Assembly: GCF_900074915.1 (NCBI RefSeq)
Contig: NZ_LT222313.1
Span: forward strand, 1-58,483
Source: Pseudomonas cerasi
Lineage (GTDB): Bacteria > Pseudomonadota > Gammaproteobacteria > Pseudomonadales > Pseudomonadaceae
Direction of reading: 5' to 3'
DNA length: 58,483 nucleotides
The translations under genes and the position numbers were made by a program. Shown piece after piece: positions 9,401-17,102 of the stretch (the first letter of the stretch is position 1; every line of letters begins with the position of its first letter). The notes beneath the pieces were generated by a model. The model was given only the letters and a program-made list of their open reading frames with translations. It made no database searches and had not been told where the DNA came from.

Positions 9401-9494
9401 GCTGCGCCAGAAGCAAGCGGGTGAAGCGGATTCCAACAACGTGATTCGCACGCTGGCCAACGAGTTGATCAAACGGCGCGGCTACAACCTCTAG
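6438..9494 (+). CDS. traU: TraU/DotO (IcmB) ATPase, VirB4-like
   Basis: This 1018-residue cytoplasmic/peripheral ATPase starts at ATG 6438, preferred because ACGGAG is 8 bases upstream, while the in-frame GTG at 6429 is part of that site. The Walker A motif GSSGQGKS is at about residues 501-508. The size and the C-terminal half match DotO/IcmB/TraU, the VirB4-type hexameric motor that energises the type IVB channel. It overlaps traT and is followed 23 bases later by a small conserved gene. No damage is seen in this long frame. Confidence 0.9.
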   Translation: MPSLIRWVEDLITETSRFAVSRDLPDYCDLNTVLRLTDDDRTRHPALNAPYVLVNDDGDYCSVYAVAGSFCDTDEAAPLEAPYSWAGRLERMMHALTAHYRRHGHKISLVFDDDPDRGREDVERLLAPQYASVKRTGIDLTPILDENVEKLAPWVSRERCYLVCYTGRKALSAHELIDENRRIKQLIGQSPDARYGQNPVLAEMAGLKIRHDAFMSAVEAAFGDDGQGVLLELLDAHAVGQALRAQVDRLGTSEHWYPLLPDDPITPHGVRNGDDHTPFLAPQLKFQLMNQDMETNGNKLCVNGMWHGTLSVVLGPQTPQTFAKLKALVPRGVPWRVRMDLMPGGMKSLGMKKGTLDFMAFVPPLRPIWNSIETLTKVEQQEPVCVMTIMASTWGDSQAAVTRHLTLLTQAFQAWGVCEVTQTFGNPVRAWASTLVASSKGSGPNLLYPPLSEALNLLPLTRPASAWEEDGNALFATLDGKLYPVGLATPKQNKLTSVVTGSSGQGKSVLLNKLGNVTVSSAQQRLPFMAGVDKGFSMQGQVALLRDSLPPDRKDEVVGIVLQNSPKHCRNLFDIQLGARFPIAPERNWIISMLTAMCIDPSTGNPPNERDTRQILDRVISMAYTANAEKSPRRWGRGVVPEVDTALDKSGLIERYPAQWWDSSTWYEVRDLLFEAGFVKEAQLAQFEAVPELADMTTFLNHEDVQSAYGRVQRDGSQELLLEYLHRCMTDACREFKMLAGRTQFLISPRTRVIAIDLNNVMGDNTTNAGHLKTGIMFLFAGQVAGGDFVLPQYRDELLEAVPTLYHPMHLDRLEQLDQEVKTKVYDELHNAKQVPFIFPMLETQDREQRKFGIRTVLSSQYVSDFPDAILNSANSLYMMEVDPKDEKLLTDTIKVPKVTLQRFQRLGSGPAADGSGVPFLGVFRIKGGGTLARILKNAMGPLELWALGSSPTDSALRRLLYDAVGGATARAILAEAFPQGTAEKLIALRQKQAGEADSNNVIRTLANELIKRRGYNL

Positions 9495-9517
9495 CCAATA
9501 AACGGAGAGCACATTCC

Positions 9518-9754
9518 ATGAATAACGAAAATGATTCCCTGCACGACGCTTTGCGTGAAGCGAGCCCGGATCAATTACAGGCTTTGGCGGAGCTGGCCAC
9601 CTGGATGGCAAAGCACCATCGGTTGCTGGTCGTTGGCCGGGAGCACGGTATTCGGATCGGCGCTACGGATAAGGTCATCCAGTTCATGCGCGAACACCTT
9701 GCCCCCGAGCTGGCGGGGAAGGTCTCGGAGAATCTGGTGCGCCTCGTGAAATGA
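9518..9754 (+). CDS. Small conserved protein of unknown function in the tra operon
   Basis: The protein is 78 residues, predicted all-helical and soluble, with no motif recognised (core TWMAKHHRLLVVGREHGI). It has a good ribosome-binding site (ACGGAGA 9 bases before the ATG) and fits the spacing of the operon, so it is likely a real gene. It occupies the place of R64 traV but is much smaller than I would expect for TraV, and I do not assign that name. Confidence 0.6.
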   Translation: MNNENDSLHDALREASPDQLQALAELATWMAKHHRLLVVGREHGIRIGATDKVIQFMREHLAPELAGKVSENLVRLVK

Positions 9755-9775
9755 TATGAGATTAGGAAAATGGCT

Positions 9776-10165
9776 ATGAGAGAAGTCTTTGTCAGTGCGG
9801 TTCATCCGGCTATTGGACGGTTGTATTGGGTATTTACATCAAACGCTGATTGCAACTATCCAGATCACTACAGCCTTACCGACAGAAGAGAGCTGGCCTT
9901 TCGGCTTCCGAAAGGGTGGAGGGATCACGACTCACTTCACTGGCTGTATAAATCGCACATTTACAAAGTGTTCGATCCTGATGACCTCTTTGGCGACTAT
10001 GCCGAAATAGCGGATGACGAAATGAGTGAAGTCCAGGAACAGCGCCTTTCGGGTTTGCTTGCAGGCTTGCATGCCAAAAGCGGCCAGACCGTTGAAGAAT
10101 TCAGGCTATGGATGTTCCGTGCGGCCTGGGTGGATATACCTGTCCTCCAAACCGTCGAAAGTTGA
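9776..10165 (+). CDS. Small protein of unknown function in the tra operon
   Basis: The 129-residue soluble acidic protein starts at ATG 9776 (AGGA 8 bases upstream), better placed than ATG 9770, which would be 2 bases from the site. Aromatic residues are frequent (GRLYWVFTSNADCNY; DSLHWLYKSHIYKVFDP). I recognise no family. It lies 21 bases after the preceding small gene and 11 bases before traW, consistent with being transcribed as part of the operon. The base composition is lower in GC than that of its neighbours, which hints that it was acquired. Confidence 0.55.
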   Translation: MREVFVSAVHPAIGRLYWVFTSNADCNYPDHYSLTDRRELAFRLPKGWRDHDSLHWLYKSHIYKVFDPDDLFGDYAEIADDEMSEVQEQRLSGLLAGLHAKSGQTVEEFRLWMFRAAWVDIPVLQTVES

Positions 10166-10176
10166 AGGAAATGATC

Positions 10177-11391
10177 ATGAAACGACTTCAGGCTTTAACA
10201 GCGCTGACCGTGGGCCTGCTCCAAGCCCAACAAGTACTGGCGTACGTCCAGCCGGTGGCCGTCACGGCCAGCGTGCCCATTACGGCGCAGGTAATGCCGG
10301 CCATGGCCGGCCTTCAAGCTACCCTGGCGGAAATCCTGACCACTGAGACACAAATCGGCACGGCCATCGTGCAGGCCAGTGACAAGCAAGTCGCGGTTAT
10401 TTCTGAGGCCGCACGTGCCCAGCGCGAGGCCGATATTTTTGGCCGTCAGACAGAGCGCCTGGAGCGTGCCCGAGAACAGTACTCGGTCGCTGACAGCATC
10501 TGCAGCGAGTCGGCCTCTGGGGTCGCGGCCACGGTGGGGAAGGTGAGCCGTGCGCAAACGGCGGTGCTGGCCAGCGGGGCAGGCGTCGGCAGTGCTGTGG
10601 TGCAGAAGACCATCGCTTCCGAGCCCGTGGCCTCGCGTCAGGGTGGCTATCGCAGTGCCGCCATGCACGCGCAGTACTGCACACAAAGCGAATCGGCCCA
10701 GTACGGCGGTACTGATCTGTGCCCGCAGGTCTCAAGCTTGCCTGGGGGCGACATCGAAATGCGCTCGTTGATCGACGGGGCGGGAGCCGTGGGCAAGGCC
10801 CCCGACCTGACGTTCAATCAGGATCAAGTCGATGCGGGCATGGCGTACATGAAGAACTCGGCACGCCATGACGGGGGGCGGGCACCGGGCAAGGGCGATA
10901 TCCAGTCGGCCACGGGACGTGAGTATCAGGGGCTGATGACCCAGTACAAGGCGATTCAGAGCGCCGCGACTCAACCGCAGCTGGACATTATCGCCGCCAG
11001 TCAGGCCAATCCGGCCACACAGGAGGCATTGCAAGAGGCGCTACAGAATCCGTCAGCGGCGGAGTACTTCGCTTCAACGGGCAGCCAGCAAGCACAACGC
11101 ACCGGGGTGATGAGCGAGCGCGAGTTCGAGGCTTTCGAGGTGGGCAGACGCTATGCCAATACCGCCTATGAAACCGACCTTCAGGCCCTGAGCGGAGACA
11201 ACCTGATGCGTGAATTGGTACGCGTGCAGAGCCTGGGCAACTGGCTGCAGTTGGGACTCAAAAACGACCAACGCCAGGCCAACATCATTGCCGGCCAGCA
11301 ACTGGCCTTGGCGGCAGACGCCAAATACGTTCCGCAGCTTCAGGAACTGGGAGCAAAAATGAGTTCGGGAGTCACCGCACATGAAAACTGA
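10177..11391 (+). CDS. traW: TraW-like exported conjugation protein
   Basis: The 404-residue protein starts at ATG 10177 (AAGGAA 6-7 bases upstream), giving a signal peptide that ends VLA|YV at about residue 22. The mature part is Ala/Gln-rich and largely helical with repeated Gln-rich stretches (TQYKAIQSAATQPQLDIIAA) and no catalytic motif. Position between traU and traX/traY and the exported character match R64 TraW, a periplasmic or lipid-anchored part related in position to IcmX. Its last codons overlap the traX start by 11 bases. Confidence 0.7.
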   Translation: MKRLQALTALTVGLLQAQQVLAYVQPVAVTASVPITAQVMPAMAGLQATLAEILTTETQIGTAIVQASDKQVAVISEAARAQREADIFGRQTERLERAREQYSVADSICSESASGVAATVGKVSRAQTAVLASGAGVGSAVVQKTIASEPVASRQGGYRSAAMHAQYCTQSESAQYGGTDLCPQVSSLPGGDIEMRSLIDGAGAVGKAPDLTFNQDQVDAGMAYMKNSARHDGGRAPGKGDIQSATGREYQGLMTQYKAIQSAATQPQLDIIAASQANPATQEALQEALQNPSAAEYFASTGSQQAQRTGVMSEREFEAFEVGRRYANTAYETDLQALSGDNLMRELVRVQSLGNWLQLGLKNDQRQANIIAGQQLALAADAKYVPQLQELGAKMSSGVTAHEN

Positions 11392-11983
11392 ACCTGACAC
11401 AACAAAGCACGAGGACGAACAATCGCTGCCGGACGACAAGCATTCGGGCACAACGTTACGGCGCGCCGGCCATGTGGGGCTGTCGATCCTCAACCCGTTC
11501 TCTGACCTGGCGGTGATCTATCGCCGGGGCATAAAGCCGACGGCGCAAAAGCTGAAGCTACTGAAGACGTTGCTGACCCCGGCGTCAGCAACGACTGAGG
11601 CAGATGCAGTCGGTATCAGCTGGGTACAAGCAGTCGAGCGTTCCAGCAGATCTGTTGAGCAACTGGTGAGGTCCTACCAGCGCATTCGGGCTGCATGGTG
11701 GTGCTTGATGGCGAGTGGTGGGGCCTTGAGCCTGTTCCTGCTGATCATGCTGCTGTTGGCAAACCTCAGCTTGCCTTCGGGCACATTCCTGCGGGCTGCG
11801 GTGACACTGCTTTTATTGATGGCTCTGGCCAGTTGGGGGTTTGCGCAAACGCTAATCGCCACTTACCGGCTATGGCAGTTGCGGGAACGGCGCGTCAGCG
11901 TAGCGGAACGAGGCACCTTTGAAGATTTCCTCATCGAAAACCGATGGTGCCGGCAGGTACTGACGCTCGGTCACTTCGGCTAA
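11381..11983 (+). CDS. traX: TraX-like membrane protein
   Basis: This is a 200-residue protein with a hydrophilic N-terminal half and two membrane helices at about residues 104-126 and 134-156, followed by a short basic/aromatic tail (ATYRLWQLRERRVSV). It overlaps traW and precedes traY by 30 bases. The call depends on position and topology; no sequence motif allows a biochemical function to be stated. Confidence 0.65.
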   Translation: MKTEPDTTKHEDEQSLPDDKHSGTTLRRAGHVGLSILNPFSDLAVIYRRGIKPTAQKLKLLKTLLTPASATTEADAVGISWVQAVERSSRSVEQLVRSYQRIRAAWWCLMASGGALSLFLLIMLLLANLSLPSGTFLRAAVTLLLLMALASWGFAQTLIATYRLWQLRERRVSVAERGTFEDFLIENRWCRQVLTLGHFG

Positions 11984-12013
11984 CAAAAGACTCATTCAAG
12001 CGGGACAGTTACC

Positions 12014-14158
12014 ATGAACCTCCTAAAACGCTTTTGGTGGGTCGGTTTACTGCTGGTCTTTTCTGTGCCGGCAATGGCCGACAGTGTGGATTATCAGACC
12101 ATCGCAGCGGCTGCCCAAAAGCCCAATGACCTCTCGCGCCAGGCGCTGGTGATGATTTTTGGGCAAGTAGCAGTCGATCCATTTGCACCCTCACAGCCAA
12201 CATTGATTGGCTCACTGTTCGCCATTATCAATGGCTTTCTGGCTGTGCTGGCCATGTTCTGGTTTCTGACCATCACCATGAAAACCATCGTGAAGGCCGG
12301 GCATCAGGGACAGTTTTTCGCAGGCGGTCGATCTGCGCTGTACCCGATCATGACGTTCGGCGGCTTCATCATGATTTTGCCCACACAATCGGGTTGGTCA
12401 CTGGCCCAGCTGGTCATGCTCTGGGCTACCTCTACGATGGGTATTGGCAGTGCCAATCTGTTGACCGATAAAGCCGTGGACATGATGGACAGCGGCTACT
12501 CGATGGTGACGCAACCTACGGCCCCGGTGACCCGAGGCGCGGCACGCGGCATCTTCGAAATGAACCTGTGCAAGTACGCGATCAACCGTGAGCTGCAAGC
12601 GCTTTACGGGGACGGCGAAGCCAATACCCCGTTGATTACCACCAAGGGGGGCAACGGCCAATACGACACCGGCAACGGCAGCGCGGTATGTGGTTCTGCC
12701 AAAACACCCAATACGGGCCGGACCGGGACCTGGAACCTGCTGTTTGACAGTGACGTGGACACGAATGGGGTGATCACGGCGCAGCACCAAGCGCTAGACA
12801 CCATGCAGAGCACCCTGGATCAAGCGGCGCAGGCGTTCGTAGACACCTACCTGAGCAAGCGTGACCAGGACGTGGGGAGTTTTCAGGACGCCGAAACACA
12901 GATCCAGAACGCAGCTGCCGCCTATGAAAACACGGTGAACCAGGCGATCAACAAGATCGACTTCAAGGACACGCTACAGAGCCAGCTTTCAAGCCAGATC
13001 AAAAGCAGTGGTTGGGTGGCTCTGGGCAGTTGGTATCACACCTTTGCCACAGCCAATAACAAAACCAACGACGTGGCCAGCTCGACTCCGGTTGTCATGG
13101 GGATGAGCAACCTGGGCGAGCACGGTACCGGCGATTTGTATAACCAGGTGTTTGCGGCCTACAAATCGCAGGTGCAAAACAGTACCTACACCGCGCCGCT
13201 AGGGACGCAGACGGCCAAGGATGATGGGGCGGCAGCGACGGCGAAAGACCCGAATTCGGTGTTCGTTGGTATTTTTAAAGCACCTATGCAAACCCTAACG
13301 AATTGGGTCGCAACCGGGAATGTTGGGACTGATGCCAGCTTTTCCAACCAAGTGAACCCGCTTATCAAAATGCAAACAATTGGTGACTACACGTTAGGGG
13401 TTACAGAAACACTGATGGCGGCCTATGCCGGGACTTGGGCTGCGGCCTCATCGGCCAGCAACTCGCCGTTGGGCTGGGGGGCCAAAATATTTGCGGTAGA
13501 TATAGGGGCGGTGGTGAAAGACGTGCTGGGCGCGCTCGCACCAATGTTCTATTTCGTCATGTTCGCCCTGTTGGCCATCGGTTTTTCGCTGGCCGTATTT
13601 CTGCCTGCTGTGCCCTTCCTGTTCTGGATGATGGGGGTATTCAACTGGGTCGTCAGTGTGCTGGTGGGCTGTGCGGCTGGGCCGATGTGGGCTGCGACGC
13701 ACCTGGGCGCAGAGGAAGACAAGGGCAGCCGTAGTGCCTACGGTTATATCTTCCTGATCGACATGATGCTGCGGCCGTCGTTGATGGTACTGGGGTTCTT
13801 TTTTGCTTCGGTGGCCGTAGTCGCTGGGGGGACGATCCTGAATCTGTTATTCGCCTCGGCGCTGGCCAATGCCAACGCAGACTCGATTGTGGGGCTGTTC
13901 AAGATGATCGGATGGCTGATGATCTATGCCCGCATTGCGACCTTTGGTGTGACTCGACTCTTTGGCCTGCAGGCGTCCCTGGCGGACTACGTGATCTCGT
14001 TTCTAGGCGGTCGAGAAGGGGCCAACCTGATGGGCGGCATGGTCGATAACATGAAAGGCATGTTTGGTGCTGCTGGCTCTGGGGCACAACGTACCCCTGG
14101 CGTTAAAATGCAACCTAGGAAGCCTGGCGCAGGGGGGCATGGGGATGGAATTCAATAG
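12014..14158 (+). CDS. traY: TraY/DotA-type polytopic inner-membrane protein
   Basis: The 714-residue protein has a signal peptide (cleavage near PAMA|DS), a pair of N-terminal membrane helices (about residues 60-85 and 100-120), a large central periplasmic domain and a C-terminal block of several helices from about residue 500 (FVMFALLAIGFSLAVFLPAV; PFLFWMMGVFNWVVSVLVG). This is the DotA/TraY layout. In R64, TraY is the target recognised by the exclusion protein ExcA, which fits the excA-like gene just downstream. The gene appears complete. Confidence 0.88.
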   Translation: MNLLKRFWWVGLLLVFSVPAMADSVDYQTIAAAAQKPNDLSRQALVMIFGQVAVDPFAPSQPTLIGSLFAIINGFLAVLAMFWFLTITMKTIVKAGHQGQFFAGGRSALYPIMTFGGFIMILPTQSGWSLAQLVMLWATSTMGIGSANLLTDKAVDMMDSGYSMVTQPTAPVTRGAARGIFEMNLCKYAINRELQALYGDGEANTPLITTKGGNGQYDTGNGSAVCGSAKTPNTGRTGTWNLLFDSDVDTNGVITAQHQALDTMQSTLDQAAQAFVDTYLSKRDQDVGSFQDAETQIQNAAAAYENTVNQAINKIDFKDTLQSQLSSQIKSSGWVALGSWYHTFATANNKTNDVASSTPVVMGMSNLGEHGTGDLYNQVFAAYKSQVQNSTYTAPLGTQTAKDDGAAATAKDPNSVFVGIFKAPMQTLTNWVATGNVGTDASFSNQVNPLIKMQTIGDYTLGVTETLMAAYAGTWAAASSASNSPLGWGAKIFAVDIGAVVKDVLGALAPMFYFVMFALLAIGFSLAVFLPAVPFLFWMMGVFNWVVSVLVGCAAGPMWAATHLGAEEDKGSRSAYGYIFLIDMMLRPSLMVLGFFFASVAVVAGGTILNLLFASALANANADSIVGLFKMIGWLMIYARIATFGVTRLFGLQASLADYVISFLGGREGANLMGGMVDNMKGMFGAAGSGAQRTPGVKMQPRKPGAGGHGDGIQ

Positions 14159-14260
14159 CAACAGCGACCATAGATCACGGCTATCGGACAAATGGTGTCG
14201 TGGGTCTCGTTGTCACCCGCTATTGTCTAGGTAGTGCCCAGCCAACGAGGTGTTCATTCA

Positions 14261-14506
14261 ATGATGCCCAACGCGATTCATCACAACCCTGACCCGCGCT
14301 ATTTGTGCGGCCTGATCGATCAGGCTGGGCTTAGCCGCCGAGGCGCGGCCCAGCTGATCGGTATGTCGTGGTCGGGGTTTCGAAACTACCTGCGTGATGA
14401 ATCGCATTATTTGTACCGGGAAGCGGATTACCGCGTTCAATTTGCCCTTGAGTGCCTGGCGGACGCTAAAGTACTCAGGAAAAAGGAAACAGGAGAAAAA
14501 TCATGA
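14261..14506 (+). CDS. Small putative HTH protein
   Basis: The 81-residue protein starts at ATG 14261 (GAGG about 10 bases upstream). Residues 18-45 (IDQAGLSRRGAAQLIGMSWS) read like a helix-turn-helix of the Xre/phage type, with the second helix followed by GFRNYLRDE. It overlaps the next gene by 4 bases (ATGA), so it is translated together with the exclusion protein. It may regulate the exclusion gene or the transfer operon; no function is established. Confidence 0.55.
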   Translation: MMPNAIHHNPDPRYLCGLIDQAGLSRRGAAQLIGMSWSGFRNYLRDESHYLYREADYRVQFALECLADAKVLRKKETGEKS

Positions 14507-15153
14507 AAGTACAGCGCCTGAAAACAGCAAAAGAGGGGTGGTTTTGGATCGTCAAAATCTTCTACATGTTTATTGCATTTCCATGTGCGGTATTTGTAAC
14601 TATTCCTTCTTTGTTCATGGCTCCATCCCTGATAGATCGACAGGCTTACTCGACCTTGTTTTTCTTTGCTGTTATCTGGCTTGGCGTACTGATTCCTGTT
14701 GGAGTATTTATATATGGTGTGTTGAGCCGTCGCCGCTTACTGAAGCAAATCACGACGACTATCAAAGCTAGCCAGTTTTTTGAACCAGACGCTGCCAATG
14801 AGATTTATCACGAAGGTGATGGCAAGTACCTGGGCATCGATACCCAAAACGGCACCATCCTGTATGTGCACAGGATTCGCAAAGGTCAGGTAGATGTGGT
14901 GGCCCTGACTATGGACGACTGGACCAACCGCGAGGTCGAAGGCAAGGGCATATTACGCCTCTATACCAAACACCCGGATCTTCCACGGATCGAAATCGGA
15001 ACACCCTTGGCGCAGCTTTGGTATGACACCCTGGGGGCTATGGAACACAAGCAGAAGCAGTACAGCACCCCGCAACCGTTCAACCGCTATGTGCATGACC
15101 GGCTCGAAGCGCTTGAACGTGATCTGAACGTGCAGATCCCACGCCTGGCGTGA
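14503..15153 (+). CDS. excA: ExcA-like entry-exclusion protein
   Basis: The 216-residue protein has two membrane helices near the N-terminus (about residues 15-42 and 52-76) and a soluble cytoplasmic C-terminal domain (GKYLGIDTQNGTILYVHRIR; VDVVALTMDDW). Size, topology and location immediately after traY match IncI1 ExcA, which blocks redundant transfer between cells carrying the same plasmid by recognising TraY of the donor. The assignment is by context and topology, not by a catalytic motif. Confidence 0.65.
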   Translation: MKVQRLKTAKEGWFWIVKIFYMFIAFPCAVFVTIPSLFMAPSLIDRQAYSTLFFFAVIWLGVLIPVGVFIYGVLSRRRLLKQITTTIKASQFFEPDAANEIYHEGDGKYLGIDTQNGTILYVHRIRKGQVDVVALTMDDWTNREVEGKGILRLYTKHPDLPRIEIGTPLAQLWYDTLGAMEHKQKQYSTPQPFNRYVHDRLEALERDLNVQIPRLA

Positions 15154-15202
15154 AGCCATAACCCCTCCGCAGCTGTTCCCGACGCGCTTTACCTTTCTCT
15201 CA

Positions 15203-15223
15203 CACCGCCCAATTCGGGCGGTG
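15203..15223 (+). terminator. Hairpin between excA and trbA
   Basis: An 8-bp perfect stem (CACCGCCC/GGGCGGTG) encloses the loop AATTC. It has no U-tract. It lies 50 bases after excA and 22 bases before the trbA start, so it may act as an attenuator or mRNA-processing boundary within the operon. Confidence 0.45.
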
Positions 15224-15244
15224 CGACTATTGTGGGGCATCGCA

Positions 15245-16447
15245 ATGCAAAATCGACAATCCCAAGGTGCATGGGAGGGCGAGCAAGCGCAGATGTTATT
15301 GGCGCTTTGTGCAGCCGTCCTGTTGTGCTGGATGTTCTTCGATATCTTCGTGTACTGGACCACCTGGACGCTTTATTGGTTATGGAAAATGGTGGATTTT
15401 CCCTTCATCCATGCCTGGGCCGGTGGCAAGATCAACCTGCTGGCCGACGTGGCCAACCACGCCAAGGCCGTGACGCTGGATGAGTGGCTTGAGGTGATGA
15501 ACGCTACCAGTGGGATTCTGCTGCTGTTCCTGATACCGCTGGTGATTGTGAGCAGTTGGGGGCTGGCGCAGCATCCGGTACTGCCGTTTCGCAGCAAACG
15601 TCTGGTGAACATTCACACGCTTCCTGGCCTGGTGAGTCGTTTCGCACCCTCGGTCATCCCGGTGTTGGCTGCGTCTGGTCCCGATGGCCTGATGAACGAT
15701 ACCTCTCCCAGCAATGCCTGGGCGCTAAAGCCCGAGGAGTTTGCTGAACGTTACAACCTGGTGCAGCGCAAAGTGCTGGATCGGGAGGCTGCTCGTGCGG
15801 TGTTCGAGGAGCAAGTCGGAGATGTCCATGATGGACTTCTAGACTTGACGCCCTATGAACGGGCCTTGCTGGCCGTATTCGGTCTGCAGGTTTTCCTCAA
15901 TGACCGCAAGGCAGCGACCCGGTTGCTCGATGACCTGAACCGTTCCTGCATGATCAAGGGGTTGTTGCGGCGCAAGACCTTCTCGTTGACGCCGCTGTAC
16001 GGCTTGGCCGACGCGGGGTTTGATCGCGTTGCAAAAGCACCGGGCGTCAGTGAGTGGCTGCAAAGCCATAGATCGATGCGCACCGCGCTGGTGGCCTTGT
16101 ATGGCCGCGATCTGCGCTTGGCGCCGGCGCGCTTTCGCTGGCTCAAGGGGGTTAACCGCACGTTGTGGTATGCCCTGCACAGTGCCGACACGGCCAAGGT
16201 GTTTGTGGAAGGCGCTGGTGTTCAGGCTCAGGCGCGGGCAGAAGTCCATGCCAGTAAGCTGGGGCTGCCACGTCCTGGGTTGATGGTGACCCAGGCCATC
16301 GATGGCTTGCAGGCCGAGTTGGAAAGCATCGGTCTGGTATTTGCGCGACATGTCATCACGCCTAAACGCCGGGAGGCCTCTGACCTTCCTGTCATGACGG
16401 CGGTGTATGCCGCGCAGCCACCTGTGGTTGATGAGCCTAGTGAGTAG
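15245..16447 (+). CDS. trbA: TrbA/DotM (IcmP)-like coupling-complex protein
   Basis: The 400-residue protein starts at ATG 15245 (GGGG about 8 bases upstream). Two or three membrane helices near the N-terminus (about residues 15-50 and 88-108) are followed by a soluble domain with the family stretches LTPYERALLAVFGLQVFLND and LRRKTFSLTPLYGLADAGFD. DotM/IcmP/TrbA joins the coupling ATPase (TrbC/DotL) in recruiting substrates. Its last 11 bases overlap the convergent vapC gene, a sign that the VapBC pair was inserted or retained right at the gene end. Confidence 0.82.
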   Translation: MQNRQSQGAWEGEQAQMLLALCAAVLLCWMFFDIFVYWTTWTLYWLWKMVDFPFIHAWAGGKINLLADVANHAKAVTLDEWLEVMNATSGILLLFLIPLVIVSSWGLAQHPVLPFRSKRLVNIHTLPGLVSRFAPSVIPVLAASGPDGLMNDTSPSNAWALKPEEFAERYNLVQRKVLDREAARAVFEEQVGDVHDGLLDLTPYERALLAVFGLQVFLNDRKAATRLLDDLNRSCMIKGLLRRKTFSLTPLYGLADAGFDRVAKAPGVSEWLQSHRSMRTALVALYGRDLRLAPARFRWLKGVNRTLWYALHSADTAKVFVEGAGVQAQARAEVHASKLGLPRPGLMVTQAIDGLQAELESIGLVFARHVITPKRREASDLPVMTAVYAAQPPVVDEPSE

Positions 16448-16814
16448 GAGGCTGGTATGACACGGCCATGCGGCTAGCCAAACGCTCCAGGCGCTTGTCT
16501 AACGTCCAAAGCGCTGTGCCGCTCAATAACGCGGAGGCCAGGAGCGTCATCTCCACCAGCCCACAGCCCAGGCCATAGAGCTTGTGGGTGTTCAGAAAGG
16601 CGATGACTTCACTCACCGTGGGTTGTTGTGCACCTCGTAGGTCGCCAAGGTCAGTCAAGGTGCTCAAACGATCAGGCGGCGTACCACACGCCAGTTCTCC
16701 GATCACCATGGGGTGTATGAGTACCCGGTCCTGGCTGAGCAAGTTCACCAGTTCTGGACTGTTGTTGCGAAAGTGCTCAACCCAAACGGAGGTGTCTACC
16801 AGGACGCCTTTCAC
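16437..16814 (-). CDS. vapC: VapC-type PIN-domain toxin
   Basis: The 125-residue PIN-domain ribonuclease has the first acidic residue in [13 protein letters not shown] (D7), a Glu in VIGELACG near residue 40 and later acidic residues in [11 protein letters not shown]. These proteins cut RNA (often initiator tRNA) when the antitoxin is lost. It overlaps the vapB stop by 4 bases and is convergent with trbA, overlapping it by 11 bases. It probably stabilises the plasmid. Confidence 0.88.
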   Translation of the reverse strand: MKGVLVDTSVWVEHFRNNSPELVNLLSQDRVLIHPMVIGELACGTPPDRLSTLTDLGDLRGAQQPTVSEVIAFLNTHKLYGLGCGLVEMTLLASALLSGTALWTLDKRLERLASRMAVSYQPPTH

Positions 16815-17011
16815 AGTGCCTTCTCGTGTCGGCGGGCGATGTCTTCCATCGCTGGCAGTGTGGCCCCTAAGGCCATCAATCGTTTAGCCGCTTGAATGCG
16901 CACAAACGTCTGAACGGCTTCACGGAACAGGTCGGCCTTGTCCATCGCCGGATCGGCGACTTCCAGAGCACGTTGGTACAACGCATCGTCGATGGTGACG
17001 GTCGTTCTCAT
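16811..17011 (-). CDS. vapB: VapB-type antitoxin
   Basis: The 66-residue protein starts [20 protein letters not shown], a ribbon-helix-helix DNA-binding fold typical of VapB antitoxins, followed by a C-terminal toxin-binding segment. The start at 17011 is preferred over 17029 because AGGAG lies about 6 bases upstream. It is coupled to vapC by a 4-base overlap and probably represses its own promoter in the AT-rich 17012-17102 interval, which it shares with trbB in the opposite direction. Confidence 0.85.
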   Translation of the reverse strand: MRTTVTIDDALYQRALEVADPAMDKADLFREAVQTFVRIQAAKRLMALGATLPAMEDIARRHEKAL

Positions 17012-17102
17012 GATGACTCCTTGCTTCAATTTTGATGTAACTCTACATCAAATTTGATTCAAGAAAACACTATTAATTCTTTACTTTAAAAGAGGAAACC
17101 CC

